Source: Adineta vaga (taxonomy: Eukaryota; Rotifera). From it: a stretch of 64,000 bases of DNA. The position numbers and the translations under genes are program-made. The stretch's first letter is position 1, and the number at the start of each line of letters is the position of its first letter. Shown in pieces: positions 41,330 to 52,425 of the stretch. The notes below the pieces were generated by a model, which was given only the letters and a program-made list of their open reading frames with translations, had not been told where the DNA came from and searched no databases. The stretch covers positions 9,052,001-9,116,000 of the forward strand of contig CP075492.1 of NCBI GenBank assembly GCA_021613535.1, read 5' to 3'.

Positions 41330-42356
41330 CTATTGTGCTGACCAACCACCATCGACAGGTATGGCTGTTCCAGTTCTAATGAAAATCAAATTCATATCTT
41401 AGTATAGATTAGTTTTGTTTTTCATATAACTTACAATGTAGCACTAATGTCACTAGCAAGTAGTAAGGATAAATTTGCAATCAATTCGATAGGTACAAAT
41501 TTTTTGACTGCATGTTTCTGAAGTATAACTCGAGGTATAACTTCCGATTCTAGAACGATATAAAAATAAACCAATGAAAATGTCTTTTCTTCTCAAAAGA
41601 TTCTACCGGAGATGTCATGTGATTTAGCTTGATCACGTATTTGTGCATCAACGAGTGGTGTTCGAACATAACCGGGACAAATAGCATTACAATTAATATT
41701 AAATGGTGCACCTTCGAGTGCAGTAACTTTTGTTAAACCGAGTACACCATGTTTAGCAGCAACATAAGCCGATTTGTATTCACTTGCAAATAGAGCATGA
41801 GCTGATGCGATATTGATAATTCGACCGAATTGTTTTGCTTTCATTGGTTTCATTAGAGCTTTTGTAAGAATAAATGCGGATGATAAGTTTACGCGAAGAA
41901 TATCTTCCCATTTTTGATCCGGAAAATTTTCAATGGGTGAAACATGTTGAATACCACAGTTATTAATTAAAACATCTATAAATAAAACAAGCAATTATTC
42001 ATTAGAATCAATCAAAGAGAAAAGTAAAAATATCAACCAATATGTTTAAATTGTTTTAAACCTTCATCTACCATAGCGCGTAATTGATCTGTATGCAAAG
42101 CATTAGCTGGTGAATAGAGATGATCAACTTGAAATTCTTTTGCAGTAGAAGCAGCAATTTCATGTCCATTTTTTTCTAATCCATTGAATATGATATTATA
42201 TTTAGCTTTAGCAAATCCACGAGCAATTCCAAGACCAATACCGCTAGACAAAGAAAAGTGATTAAACAATTTCGTTTTTTTTTCAAGCTGTGCAAGTTTT
42301 CAACTACTTCTAACCTACCTGGTACTACCGGTAATCAATACTGTTCGTCCAGCCAT
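41330..42356 (-). CDS. 3-hydroxybutyrate dehydrogenase-like short-chain dehydrogenase, bacterial type
   Basis: NAD-dependent SDR, probably interconverting 3-hydroxybutyrate and acetoacetate. Exons 42319..42356, 42038..42243, 41607..41975, 41435..41549 and 41330..41375; 257 residues, the classical SDR length. Cofactor motif VLITGSTSGIGLGIA; NNCG in DVLINNCGIQH; catalytic Ser in NIASAHALF and YxxxK in SAYVAAKHGVLG; ICPGYVRTPLV; C-terminal LTGTAIPVDGGWSAQ. The combination of GIQHVSPIENFP, IINIASAH and VDGGW is that of bacterial D-3-hydroxybutyrate dehydrogenases (BdhA-like) rather than the membrane-bound animal BDH1. No clear mitochondrial presequence. Horizontal origin followed by intron gain is possible. 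Confidence 0.88.
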
Positions 42357-42457
42357 TTATCTAGAAATATAAAAGACAAAAAAACGACCATTCTTTATAT
42401 TTTTTTTAATCTGATACAGGATTTTCGAAAAGCAATAGAAATTATGTTTTTTTTAAT

Positions 42458-43025
42458 CTAATCAGCTCCAGTTTGTTGTTTAGAAATAATTTCATCAAGT
42501 TGTCTTTCAAACTGTGCTAATTCAACTTTTGATTTACTGAACAAACGTTCAAATTCAACTTGTTTACTTGTACCATCTGTTAACATTTTTGCTTGTATCA
42601 TTTTCGATACAAGTAACGTAGCTTTACGTTCATGATGTTTTGCCATTCGACATTGTGTAAATCGTCCCATAGTTAGAATTGGTAAGGAAACAATTGCAGC
42701 TTGAAAAACTCGATTACGATTTGTTGTTAGAAGAAATGCAGCCATACTGCAGAAGAATGACCCAGGTATTCCTGAATTGAGATACAAAAACGATTGATTT
42801 TGATGAATATGTATACGTGTATTGTGATGTGTTTTTACCGAGAATAAGTGCTTCTTTTAAACAAAGTGTTTCTCCTATGGATCTATGTTTCGAGACTTCG
42901 ACAAACATGGCAAAATTACGTTTGATTTGATCCCATACTGTTGATCGTGGTGCATTGGGATCAGTATTAATTGGTTCAACAGATCGTAATTTAGAAAAAT
43001 CTGCTGGATCGTTTTTAGGCGACAT
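42458..43025 (-). CDS. COX20: COX20-like cytochrome c oxidase assembly protein
   Basis: Predicted inner-membrane protein that in animals and fungi chaperones COX2 during cytochrome c oxidase assembly. Two exons, 42839..43025 and 42458..42771; 166 residues. An N-terminal hydrophilic part (TVWDQIKRNFAMFVEVSKH) is followed by GETLCLKEALILG, then two adjacent hydrophobic helices (IPGSFFCSMAAFLLTTN; VFQAAIVSLPILTMGRF) with a short basic turn (RNRVF), then CR and a charged helical tail, as in COX20: a helical hairpin, (H/Q)CR after helix 2, and a basic coiled tail. The match is by pattern and moderate; the tail is longer than in human. Confidence 0.7.
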
Positions 43026-43403
43026 ATCTGAAAACAGACAATATTGAGTTTAATAATCATTAGAATATCCAATTAACACAAACTTTGTCTTTATAAGGAA
43101 ATATGTTCCAATACTGATTAAATATAGAGATAAGCAATAGACTTTAGAAACTTGAGACACATAACGGTAATAACTAGGTTAATTGAGTTTCGTTCTCATT
43201 AAAAATTTAACATCATCATAAATAAAACAGAGATTCTTTCTTTCTTATGCAAAAATCTAACAAAAGAAGTTTATTGCAACAAAAATAAATGAAACAACCA
43301 TACACATATTACATATATAGAAATCACCAAATCTGAAAGCTTGAATAACCTCTCTCCATTTATTCATAAACACACATAAAACAAAAACGAAAAATAATAT
43401 CCA
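43026..43403. other. intergenic, COX20 promoter side and PISD 3' flank
   Basis: AT-rich. Both flanking genes run leftwards, so this holds PISD 3' sequence and the COX20 5' region. Nothing else recognised. Confidence 0.5.
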
Positions 43404-44438
43404 CTATAATCTCTCACCAACACGAATCTTCTCACCAGTATGACGAGCAAAATGAAATGTCGATGGCGCTTCAAATACTAATACAATGCAAGAACCTAAT
43501 TTAAACTCTCCAAATGCATCACCTTTATCGAATGACATCTGATCAGTTGATTGAAATTTTTCTTTCCACATACGAAATGTATAATCATCTAATTTCTGAT
43601 TTGTTTTCAATGTTTTATCAGCATAAATATCAATTGAGCCAACATTTGTTGCACCAATCATTGTTTGAGTCATTAAACCATGTTGATATTCACCCAAATA
43701 AACGACACGTTCATTAAGTAACAATAAATTTGGTATCCAAATAATAAATTCTGGTCGAACACTCATCAATTCACCTGAAAACAAAAGAAACAATAATAGT
43801 ATTACTTGCTTGTTCAATTCAATATTACCGGTAATATGTCGACGTTCACGAATCTTCCATTTTGCAGGACTATGAAAATGATGATAATTACCAGGATTTA
43901 AATAAATACATGTATAGAAAAGTGATGATTCAGATTGTTTTTCTTGTAGACGTTCAATTTCATATTGATCAAATTGAAATAAATCTTTTATTGTATATGG
44001 AATACCTTTAACAACGATATTTAAATTTTCTACTGATGTTACTAAACCATTCGCCAAGACTTCTCCATCACATGGTGAAACAACTAAACTTTCAGGATCG
44101 ATTGGACGTACACCGGGTTTAAGATTTCGTCGAAAAAATTCACCAAAATTTGCATAGTAGTCAAGATGATCAGGACCATGTTCACATTCGTTAATATCAC
44201 CATCAAAAACACGACAAAAATATTTATAAATCGGATTTCGAAAAGAACGAGGATAGATATTCACAGAAAGTAAACGTGACCAAAAGCGAGATGTTTGACG
44301 TAATGGTAATGAACGATACCAAGCTTCATTTGATGTACATAAAGATTCACGTTTAATATTAATCGAACGGGTATAATGATAAGCAGTGAGAGCAGAGACA
44401 GTTGTTAATGAAAGACATCGACCAATAGGGAAATTCAT
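43404..44438 (-). CDS. PISD: phosphatidylserine decarboxylase
   Basis: Pyruvoyl enzyme of the mitochondrial inner membrane that converts phosphatidylserine to phosphatidylethanolamine. Two exons, 43829..44438 and 43404..43774, separated by a 54-nt intron that is in frame without a stop; 326 residues. Features: short hydrophobic N-terminal segment, FGEFFRRNLKPGVRPID, VVSPCDGEVLANG, the catalytic His region NPGNYHHFHSPAKWKI, GATNVGSI, and the self-cleavage site FKLGSCIVLVFEAP. The Ser that becomes the pyruvoyl group is present, but the usual LGST is LGSC. The start ATG (44436-44438) overlaps the stop of the upstream SMIM13-like frame, forming ATGA. Confidence 0.93.
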   Translation of the reverse strand: MNFPIGRCLSLTTVSALTAYHYTRSINIKRESLCTSNEAWYRSLPLRQTSRFWSRLLSVNIYPRSFRNPIYKYFCRVFDGDINECEHGPDHLDYYANFGEFFRRNLKPGVRPIDPESLVVSPCDGEVLANGLVTSVENLNIVVKGIPYTIKDLFQFDQYEIERLQEKQSESSLFYTCIYLNPGNYHHFHSPAKWKIRERRHITGNIELNKQVILLLFLLFSGELMSVRPEFIIWIPNLLLLNERVVYLGEYQHGLMTQTMIGATNVGSIDIYADKTLKTNQKLDDYTFRMWKEKFQSTDQMSFDKGDAFGEFKLGSCIVLVFEAPSTFHFARHTGEKIRVGERL

Positions 44439-44750
44439 TCACGACGGATATGTTGACGACGAATAGGTTGTTGTTTTGTTGGAGTAGTTGGGGTTGGAGT
44501 TGTTTGTTGAATTGGTTGTTGATCGTTATTATTTATTTGAAATAAAGCTCGTATAACTCCAAATCGACTTAACACTAATTTCCACAAAAGATACCAAGCT
44601 GAAGAGAAAGACAATTTTGTTTTTCAATGAAATAAAATGATAAGAATATGTTTAGTTACATAGAGCGATAATAGCTAAAGCAACAGCAACGGAAACAATC
44701 GTAGATATGATTAATGCAAACCAATAACGTATGGAATGATCTTCAGTCAT
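44435..44750 (-). CDS. SMIM13: SMIM13-like small integral membrane protein
   Basis: Small single-pass membrane protein of unknown function, 84 residues. Two exons, 44660..44750 and 44435..44598, too short for a standard ORF list. One N-terminal membrane helix (WFALIISTIVSVAVALAIIAL) runs into SWYLLWKLVLSRFGVIRALF, matching the conserved WYFVWHLFLSKFKFLREL block of animal SMIM13. A Pro/Thr/Gln linker follows, then a basic end (IRRQHIRRE) like the basic tail of SMIM13. Its TGA stop (44435-44437) overlaps the PISD start codon, so both are probably on one transcript. The CDS position upstream of PISD on the same strand is directly visible; shared transcription is inference. Confidence 0.8.
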
Positions 44751-44907
44751 TACTTAAACATTTGAATAATCTAGAAAGTATAAAAGATTAAATATTTTTT
44801 GTTGTTTTTTTCTGTGTTTTATTCACATTTCGTGATTGTTTATAAAACAAGAAGAAAAAAGAAAAGAAAAGAAAAAGAAGTCTAATCAGTAACTAATTGG
44901 ATTTGTT

Positions 44908-46042
44908 TTAAAAATTCATTGTTTTTTCCTCGCGATATTGATACATGTAATCATTCGTATCTTTTTCTTCGATCTTCTCCCAACCCGTTTCTTTCATATG
45001 ATAAACTAAACAAATCAAATCATCAGAATGAACAATGTAAAGAATGTCTATTTACTTCGAACAATATTTCCGGAAGCAGCATCACGATGTGCAGCATGTA
45101 CAATAGCTCGACGAGCGAGATCAATTGCATCAGCAGTACTCATTTCATATCTAAACAAATTATCAATCGAGTTTAAGTAAAGTGATATATGCTAAATTTA
45201 ATTCTCTTTACTTGTAACCAGCATCAAGTATACTGTATGCATAGATTGATCCACTACCAACTGAAAATAGATTATCACTGATACGTTCACCATCATCGGA
45301 TACCATATATAAGCCAGGACCCTAATTCGCACAAAAAAGAAAGAGAAAATGAACATTTATTTTTTTGTTACGATGCAAGTCAATACATACTCGTTTATCC
45401 CAACCAACAATCATTGTTCCCATGGATAAGCCCATACCACGATATTCAAAAATCATGTTTGCTAAAATTTTCGAAGCAGCAGCTACTGAAATCTTCTCCT
45501 TGTTTCGTAATTCATAGATACGACATTGACGAGCAAGAACACGTTCCCAAAAGGCACAATCTGCAGCACCACCAGCCATTGTTCCCAATAAATATGGATT
45601 GATTTCAATCACTTTTTTAACTTCTCCCGAAGCTATAAAAATCAATGATATAACACTTTTTAGTAAACATAAAGTTCAAAACAAAACAAACCGATGAAAC
45701 CACCCGCTGTGGCACGACTGTCAACAGCTACTATAACTCCATTACGGAATTTGAATGCTAATGTTGTTGTACCTTTAAGAAATTGTATTTTTACTCGATC
45801 AACTTTTTCATTGACCATTTTTAAATATTTAGCTGGCTTGAAAAGAAAAATATTCAATCAAAGAATAAATAATACAAAAAAATCTTTACATCAGCATAAG
45901 GTGGAAGTGTAATAAATTGTGCGATATTTTCAATATTCAATGTTGGACAAAATTCATCAATATTACTATCCGTTTTCTTACATTGAAGTGAACGATCAAA
46001 TTCAGAATTAGATTTGAAACCAAGTACATTAGCTAAAGCCAT
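44908..46042 (-). CDS. PSMB5: proteasome subunit beta type-5
   Basis: Chymotrypsin-like catalytic subunit of the 20S proteasome. Six exons: 45890..46042, 45692..45836, 45391..45632, 45212..45321, 45056..45150 and 44908..45005; 280 residues. The N-terminus MALANVLGF resembles the vertebrate PSMB5 propeptide start (MALASVL). The propeptide is removed before the catalytic Thr in [10 protein letters not shown]. Asp of AVDSRATAG, Lys of [14 protein letters not shown], Met of [11 protein letters not shown], and the Ser/Gly segments [17 protein letters not shown] and [12 protein letters not shown] are all present. The C-terminal [11 protein letters not shown] matches the family's YHV.EDGWI. All active-site residues are intact. 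It is divergent from SECISBP2, with 360 nt between the start codons. Confidence 0.97.
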
Positions 46043-46402
46043 GTTTATTTCGAATGATGATAAAACGAATGACTGGTCTTCTAGTTTACTTTACTTACTC
46101 ACTAACAACAACTTATCACGGACAATCTGATTGATCGAATGTTTTCGACCAATGAACAATGTCACCACAATCGATGTATGTAAAAACCTCGCAAAAGAAT
46201 TTCTACATGATAAAAATACAAATTCATATTTTATCTCAAGAATTTCTTTGCTAACCTATTTCTCTAATCAATTACCTTGTCATCTGATCCATACAATACC
46301 CAACAAAATCTTTTTTCTTCCTCCTCTATTTAAAAATCTTGTGCAAAGAAAAAAATCACTTTTTCTTTTTTCTGAAATGATTTATTCAATATCGAATAAA
46401 AC
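46043..46402. promoter_or_regulatory. shared divergent promoter region of PSMB5 and SECISBP2
   Basis: 360 nt separate the two start codons. The interval must contain both 5' UTRs and promoters. No TATA box or defined motif could be assigned. A frame at 46131-46406 inside it has no family features. Confidence 0.5.
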
Positions 46403-49275
46403 ATGACAACATATTCGTCATCTGGTCTTTCGGCAGAAGCGAAAGAATTCGTTCCATTATTATTAAATTCGTCTCCGACGGCGATCGCGCCAATTTATTC
46501 ATCTAACCAACAACCGATGATTTATCCATTAATGAAATATCCTGAAATTGAATTTCATATTCCATCAGCTCAACAATTTCATATGAATACAAATAATACA
46601 TCTCAAATTATGCTTCTACCAACAGCTGGATGTTTTCCAACTACGCCAATACTTTATTCAACACACGAACAATCATCAGCATTTTATCCTATGGAACAGC
46701 CTTCATTAATGAACTATTCATCCCGACAACCAAATTCAAATCGAATCTCATCAGTTCATCAACAACATGGTGCTAATCATTCAATATCCATTCATAATCG
46801 TCGAAATTTTAATTCTACGAATAGTAAAACCTCATCGAAGGGTAATAATCGTTCACGACCAATCCAGCAACAACATGAACAAAGAAAAGAAAATTCGAAA
46901 AATGATCAAATTAACGACGATGAAACTACATTCAAATTACGATCAGAAGATTTTCCAAGTCTTCTCGTAGATAATCAACAATTGGACAAGGTTCCAACAC
47001 AATCACAAGTATCCATCAATACGAAGTTAGCCATCTTTTCTTCTTTTTCTTCAGATTTTGTTAATAAAATCATGTCGATATTTTAGAATAGCATCTTCTT
47101 GGAATAAAGTTGTTTCTACTCCCCGTCCACATTCCACATCTCCACATTCTGTTCCATCAAAAAATCAATCATCAAAGAAGAATAAATCTCCTACACAAAT
47201 AAAATCAAATAAAACAACTGCACAAATAGAACAGCAACGTTCACATTCATCAACTCGTGCTGATAAATCACCAAATAAACAAAATTCCAAAACAACAGAC
47301 GAAACTACTAACGGATCAAAACAACAACAAAAAAGCTTAAAACAAAGAAAATCTAAAGCAAAAGAAGAACCAACAAAAACAACAACAATATCACAAAAGG
47401 CAGAATCATCTATTCCATTTACTCTCGATGATGAAAATGCATTTCCAACCTTAGGACAAGAAATTTTAGTATTAGGAACCAAAAAATTTGACAATGATTC
47501 GTCAACAAAAAATACAAGTAGGAAAATATCATTCTGCATTATTCTATTTCATAGATAGATTTCTTTTCTCTTAGCTTCTGCTCCAGGTTTAATCAACAAA
47601 TCGAAAATTAAAGCTAATCATAGTTTCCAGATATGTTTACAAGATATGTTTAATGCTTTAAATACAGCGAATCAAACAAAACAACCAAATACTCAACATA
47701 AATCATCTACAATTAAAGTCAATGGTGCTAATCCACTCGATTCTAATCCAGCACCAAAACGTGGCAAAGAACGTGAACAACCCAAACCACGTAAACCAAC
47801 AAAATTGAAACGTATTATTAACAAAGAACTTGAGGAAAATCAAAAACAACGACAGCAACTACTAACGAAAGTTGCAGCCATCAAACAATCGGATGATAAA
47901 GATTCTCAAAATGAAACTGATATCAATACGAACACTGATGAGTAAGTTCAATTTTATCCTTTAATCTCTCTCTCCTACATTTGTATTGTCTTTTAGTTGT
48001 ATGAATGATTTGTTACCCAGTAATTTACATGTTAATATGACTGAATACGCCAGTGCATCGTGTACAGAAGAATCGGATGATGAAACAGACGATGACGATG
48101 AACTACTTGATCATGAACCCACCAGTCAATTACAGACTCCATTCGCTCAACAAATTCCACAGTCTACTATTAAACAACAGATACATGATGCTGGTTTTCG
48201 TGAATATTGTTCACAATTAATCGATCGTCAATTGGATGAATTATGTGTTCAATTATTAATTACATTGAAACGTTTTCAAGATCGTAAGAAACAACAATTT
48301 CAATTGAATCCTGAACGTGCACGTCGTAAACGTCGTTTTGTTCATGGAATTCGTGAAGTAACGAAACATTTACGATTACAACGTTTAAAATGTATTTTAA
48401 TTGCACCTGATTGTCAATCGATCCAAAGTGAAGGTGGTCTTAATGAAGCAATCGATCAAATTATTAGTTTATGTAAAGAACAAAATATTCCATACATATT
48501 TACTCTCAATCGTATGAAATTAGGGCGATGTTTAAATAAAATTGCACGAGTATCAACTATAGGTATTTTTGATTACAGTGGAGCCGATCAAATTTACAAA
48601 CAAATTATCGAAATAACGGATGAGAATCAACGAGCTTATAAACAAATTATCGATAATATTATTAATCATGAGGATCCGACAACAACAACAACAACGCCGT
48701 CACATGGTTTAAATAGTCGTGAATTTTATAAAATTCTTCATCGAACATTTCAACAACAAAATCAACAACGTCAACATATTGTTAATACAATACCGAGTGA
48801 ATCTTTATCGAAAATTTTACCAAAAGTTCCTGCACATTATGCACATTCTCGACAAACATCAGATACATCAACTATTTATATTGATCCTCAATTAATTAAT
48901 TCAATGAAAAAACAGCATACACGTGCATCAAGTGGAACATTTGACATGGGTAAAACGGCAGCAGCAGCAGCAACAACAACAAAAAAGAATCATCAACGAA
49001 CATTATCCGATGGAGCAACGACAATCGATGATACATCTATACAAATCAAACATCATATTAAAACACATTCACGTACACCATCAGGTTGTAGTGCAATTAG
49101 TCAAATTGAGCAACAAGATTATTTCGAACAATCAAAAAATATCTTAATCAATAATAATGATGATTTAACATTGGATAATGAAGAAAATCGATTGAAATCG
49201 ATTCATGAAGATACAGAAGAAAGTTCAGCAAATAGCAAGAGAAAAAATGTCGAAAAATGGATCAATGACAATTGA
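46403..49275 (+). CDS. SECISBP2: SECIS-binding protein 2
   Basis: RNA-binding factor that recruits the Sec elongation factor to SECIS elements, so that UGA is read as selenocysteine. Exons 46403..47025, 47087..47517, 47575..47941 and 47997..49275; 899 residues. The N-terminal GLSAEAKEFVPLL aligns with the SBP2 N-terminus and fits a PAM2-type PABP-binding motif. A long low-complexity region follows, then NPLDSNPAPKRGKEREQPKP and KPTKLKRIINKELEENQ (the Sec-incorporation domain), then FREYCSQLIDRQLDELCVQL and the L7Ae-type RNA-binding domain (KCILIAPDCQSIQSEGGLNE, IPYIFTLNRMKLGRCLNK, GIFDYSGADQIYKQIIE). The C-terminus is Ser/Thr-rich with repeated RTxSxG/SGT phospho-like sites. This implies a selenoprotein machinery in the organism. 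Confidence 0.95.
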
Positions 49276-50024
49276 CAAATACATATGTTGACTTTCTTTC
49301 AAAACGAACTATTTTTGTGCACATTATGGCAATGACTTCTGTTTGGGTTCATTGTAGTTTTGTTAAATTTCTTTTTATCTATCTATTATGGATGATTTCC
49401 TTATTGCTTGTGCTTTCTGTATAGTTTATATACATGTGTATGATTATTTTCATTACATTCACAATCTACTACATTTCTATTATCTTCAATTAATAATAAT
49501 AATAATAATAATAATAGTATTGATATCTGTGAACATAAGAATATAGTTGACATCGGTATGTCAGAAAATAACTCTCATAATATATTTTGAAGTGTCATCA
49601 TGACGATTGTGTTGATATCTATCTTTCGTCTTTCTTTACTAAAAATATATGAAAATCTATTCGAGATATTTTGTAGTAATTTCAATAATCTTGACACAGA
49701 AAAACGTTTCAGTAGAATGTAATGAAGACTTCTAGTTATAACGAATAACAATCAATTCAATAGAAATAAAATTTGTTGATAATGTTACCAAAATAGTTTC
49801 AAAACACTTCAAATTTATGTCTATTGACAAGTATTTGACTTTTTTTTCATATTCTGTCAACTTAATATGATTCGTACGAGATAAAACGTCGTCAAATCTT
49901 TAATATACATTCAGTGTATATATACAACACAATATCTCAGAAAGAAAAGAGAAAGAACGCGTATTAATATCATTGCCAATAGAAACATTTCAAATTTTGC
50001 ATCATTCTTTAAACCTTAGTTACA
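49276..50024. other. intergenic, SECISBP2 3' flank
   Basis: 750 nt, AT-rich, with an (AAT)n run at 49491-49515. Probably a long 3' UTR and the 5' flank of the next gene. No exon recognised. Confidence 0.5.
49491..49515. repeat. (AAT)n microsatellite
   Basis: About eight tandem AAT units in the 3' flank of SECISBP2. Confidence 0.9.
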
Positions 50025-50561
50025 ATGGATTATAATCATCAATTGATAGCAATATTTTTATTTCTAAACATTCAAAATGTAATTGATACAAAAGCATGTT
50101 CTATCATGAAGATATCAACAGCTGATGAATTGATTCAACAAGCGTATGCTATTGTTCGAGTGACAGCTGTTAAATATGAGAAAGCACCAGATAATCTCGA
50201 CATCTGGTCAAATTCAATGCCGACTAGTATTATAAGATTTGAAGTTGAAGAAATAATCAAAGGTGATACATTGATTCCTAATCGACTTTTTATCGAAGGT
50301 TACTTGACTCAAAATGATGATTTCAATGATCATTCTTCACCATACAATTTTGTTCGTCCAAACGGACGTATGGGCAGTTGCTTCGCAATGAAATATAAAC
50401 AAAATGGTAATTTCTTATTATTTCTAAATCAACAATATTCACCATATTGGAGTGCATTAGCACCAGTCAATGAACAACTTTATTCGCCACCACTTGCTGA
50501 TCCATGGTTGCAGTGGATTAAGAGTCGTTTAACTTCTACGACGGATGGTTACAAGTCTTAA
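50025..50561 (+). CDS. putative secreted protein, family not identified
   Basis: Single-exon ORF of 178 residues. The N-terminus (HQLIAIFLFLNIQNVIDTKA) looks like a signal peptide with cleavage before CSIMK. The mature part begins with Cys and holds a second Cys in GRMGSCFAMKY. A beta-rich segment (AYAIVRVTAVKYEKAP, IIRFEVEEIIKGDTLIPN, LFIEGYLTQ) precedes FVRPNGRMGSC, FLLFLNQQYSPYW and LADPWLQWIK. The pattern of an N-terminal Cys, an oligonucleotide-binding-like beta core and a KGxFLLFL strand recalls TIMP/netrin-type domains and uncharacterised bacterial secreted proteins. I cannot name the family. The absence of introns makes foreign origin worth testing. Confidence 0.7.
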   Translation: MDYNHQLIAIFLFLNIQNVIDTKACSIMKISTADELIQQAYAIVRVTAVKYEKAPDNLDIWSNSMPTSIIRFEVEEIIKGDTLIPNRLFIEGYLTQNDDFNDHSSPYNFVRPNGRMGSCFAMKYKQNGNFLLFLNQQYSPYWSALAPVNEQLYSPPLADPWLQWIKSRLTSTTDGYKS

Positions 50562-50949
50562 ATTTGTGACTAGTGGTACAACGAAACTTCGACTTTTTTT
50601 CTTTTAAATTCTATACTGAATAAATTGTACTTTGAGGAAAGAATTATTCAATAAAAAAATGATCTGAATCAATTATAATTTTACAGAAATCTATTAGTAA
50701 ATAAAATGAACATTACGAAATCGAATCGGATGTATTATCAAGTAATAATCAAATCAATCGATATATTTTTTTTTCTGTACTATGGAAGTACTATAGATGT
50801 CGTCGGATGTCATGATTCGTGATAGGTTGATTGTTTGTTGCAATGATTAAAAGAGTAATGGTTTGGTTGGTTTTTGGACTGGTAATAATAGAAATAATAA
50901 ATAGTTTGTATGGTATTTTTTTAGATTATCCTTTTGTGAATAAACTTCA
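50562..50949. other. intergenic, upstream of MIC26/27
   Basis: About 390 nt, AT-rich. No exon recognised apart from possible 5' UTR of the next gene. Confidence 0.5.
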
Positions 50950-51886
50950 ATGCCAAACTCACTGGACAACAGTAACACTGGTGTTGCCACTCAAACGTCT
51001 CGTATTGTACGAGTTCGAGATGTGAGTTTCGTTCGAATCGATTTCCAATAATCATTTCGTATTTAGTTACCAATATATTATGATGCAAAAACTGATGATA
51101 TACATCGATTTGTTCCACGAACAATCGATGAACAAGTAAAAACAAATACTAATGATACTAACAATTGGCTCTACCCATTTATTAGTCAAGTAAGACAATC
51201 AGTACAACAAACATGGACTAATAATAAGGTATATTCAAAATTGTAATATATTGATGGATTTTAAATGATTTCTATTCGTAGAATTTACGTGATAGAGTTT
51301 CTCGTGGTATTGAAACAGGTGGCGCTCATACGAGAGGTAAAACGATCTTTTCGATGATTTTATTTGCATGAACTATTTCTGATTTTTGATATAGCTACAA
51401 TTGATTATATACGTGATGATGAAACATTTTTACCTAAAGTGGGTGTTGTTACTGTTGCTGGACTTGGTGGTCTTCTTCTCGGTCATAAAGGTGGTCCTGT
51501 ACGAAAAACATTCTATTCATCAGTTGCAGCTTTAGTTGCATTAAGTGCTTGTTATCCTAAACAATCAGCGAATATTCTTGATCAAATCTATATTCGTATT
51601 AAGAATGAATCCAATAATCTTCTTAATAGTTCGTTAAAAGTTTTTTTATTTATTTAGCTTATTTTTTATTCATTTCGTTGTTTTTACTTTAGAAACACCA
51701 ACAACATCAACTGTTCATATTGTCGACAATAAAGATCGTATTTTACATACAGCGAAAATTGCTAATGAACCCGTCGTTACTGTTAAAGGTGATTATGGAC
51801 AAGGTACACCAGCTGATCAACATTTATATACAACACGTGGTGGTGTTACTAATCCAATAGTAGTAGATGCAGAAAAGAAACTCTAA
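50950..51886 (+). CDS. APOOL: MICOS subunit MIC26/MIC27 (apolipoprotein O family)
   Basis: Inner mitochondrial membrane protein that stabilises crista junctions. Exons 50950..51021, 51067..51228, 51282..51336, 51395..51628 and 51693..51886; 238 residues. Family features: LPIYYDAKTDDIHRF near the N-terminus (the LPIY motif), a helical region QVRQSVQQTW, RVSRGIETGGAHTR, then YIRDDETFLPKVGVVTVAG leading into a glycine-rich first helix (LGGLLLGHKGG) and a second helix (SSVAALVALSACYP). This is the paired-helix arrangement of APOO/APOOL. The C-terminal tail is polar. Exon 4 ends at a GTTCGT donor chosen because it alone keeps the phase; that junction is the least certain. The APOO versus APOOL assignment is not resolved. 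Confidence 0.88.
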
Positions 51887-52425
51887 ATTATATATCATCA
51901 ATATTACTAGTTCTTTTGATATCTAGTTAGTTATCTACTTTTTTCTCCTTGGAACAGACAAGTATTCTTTCCTCTTATCAATGATCATCCATTGTATCTA
52001 TCACAGATGTTTAAATATAACACTTGCGAACAGTAATTCATTGTAATACTCTTATATCATCAAATCTTCTATGTTTTCTCAGACATCATCTAAAATGATT
52101 ATTGCGCAGATTTTAACATATTCATTTTTCTAATAGAATTTGTATCATCAAATTGAGAATTACATCAAAGTACTTAGGTATATTTAGAAATTCAGTTGAA
52201 AGATTCATAATGTACAATAATTAATTTATACCAGAATAATCACATGAATTGTCTTCGAGTCATGCTTTTGCTTACATTTTAATTGAATTTAAAATTATTT
52301 TTTAATCTATCAAGCCACGCATAAGACAAGCTTTTTCATATCAAAGTCAGTCTATCGAATAGAATTTTCTCATTATATAAAAGCAATGTTAAAAGGATGC
52401 TTATTTGTCAGTTCCTTAGTCAACT
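51887..52425. other. intergenic between MIC26/27 and GPCR
   Basis: 540 nt, AT-rich. No exon or RNA gene recognised. Confidence 0.5.

Noticed and set aside
46131-46406. 91-residue frame upstream of SECISBP2
   Set aside because: Lies in the divergent promoter, low complexity, no family features, and different frame from the gene.
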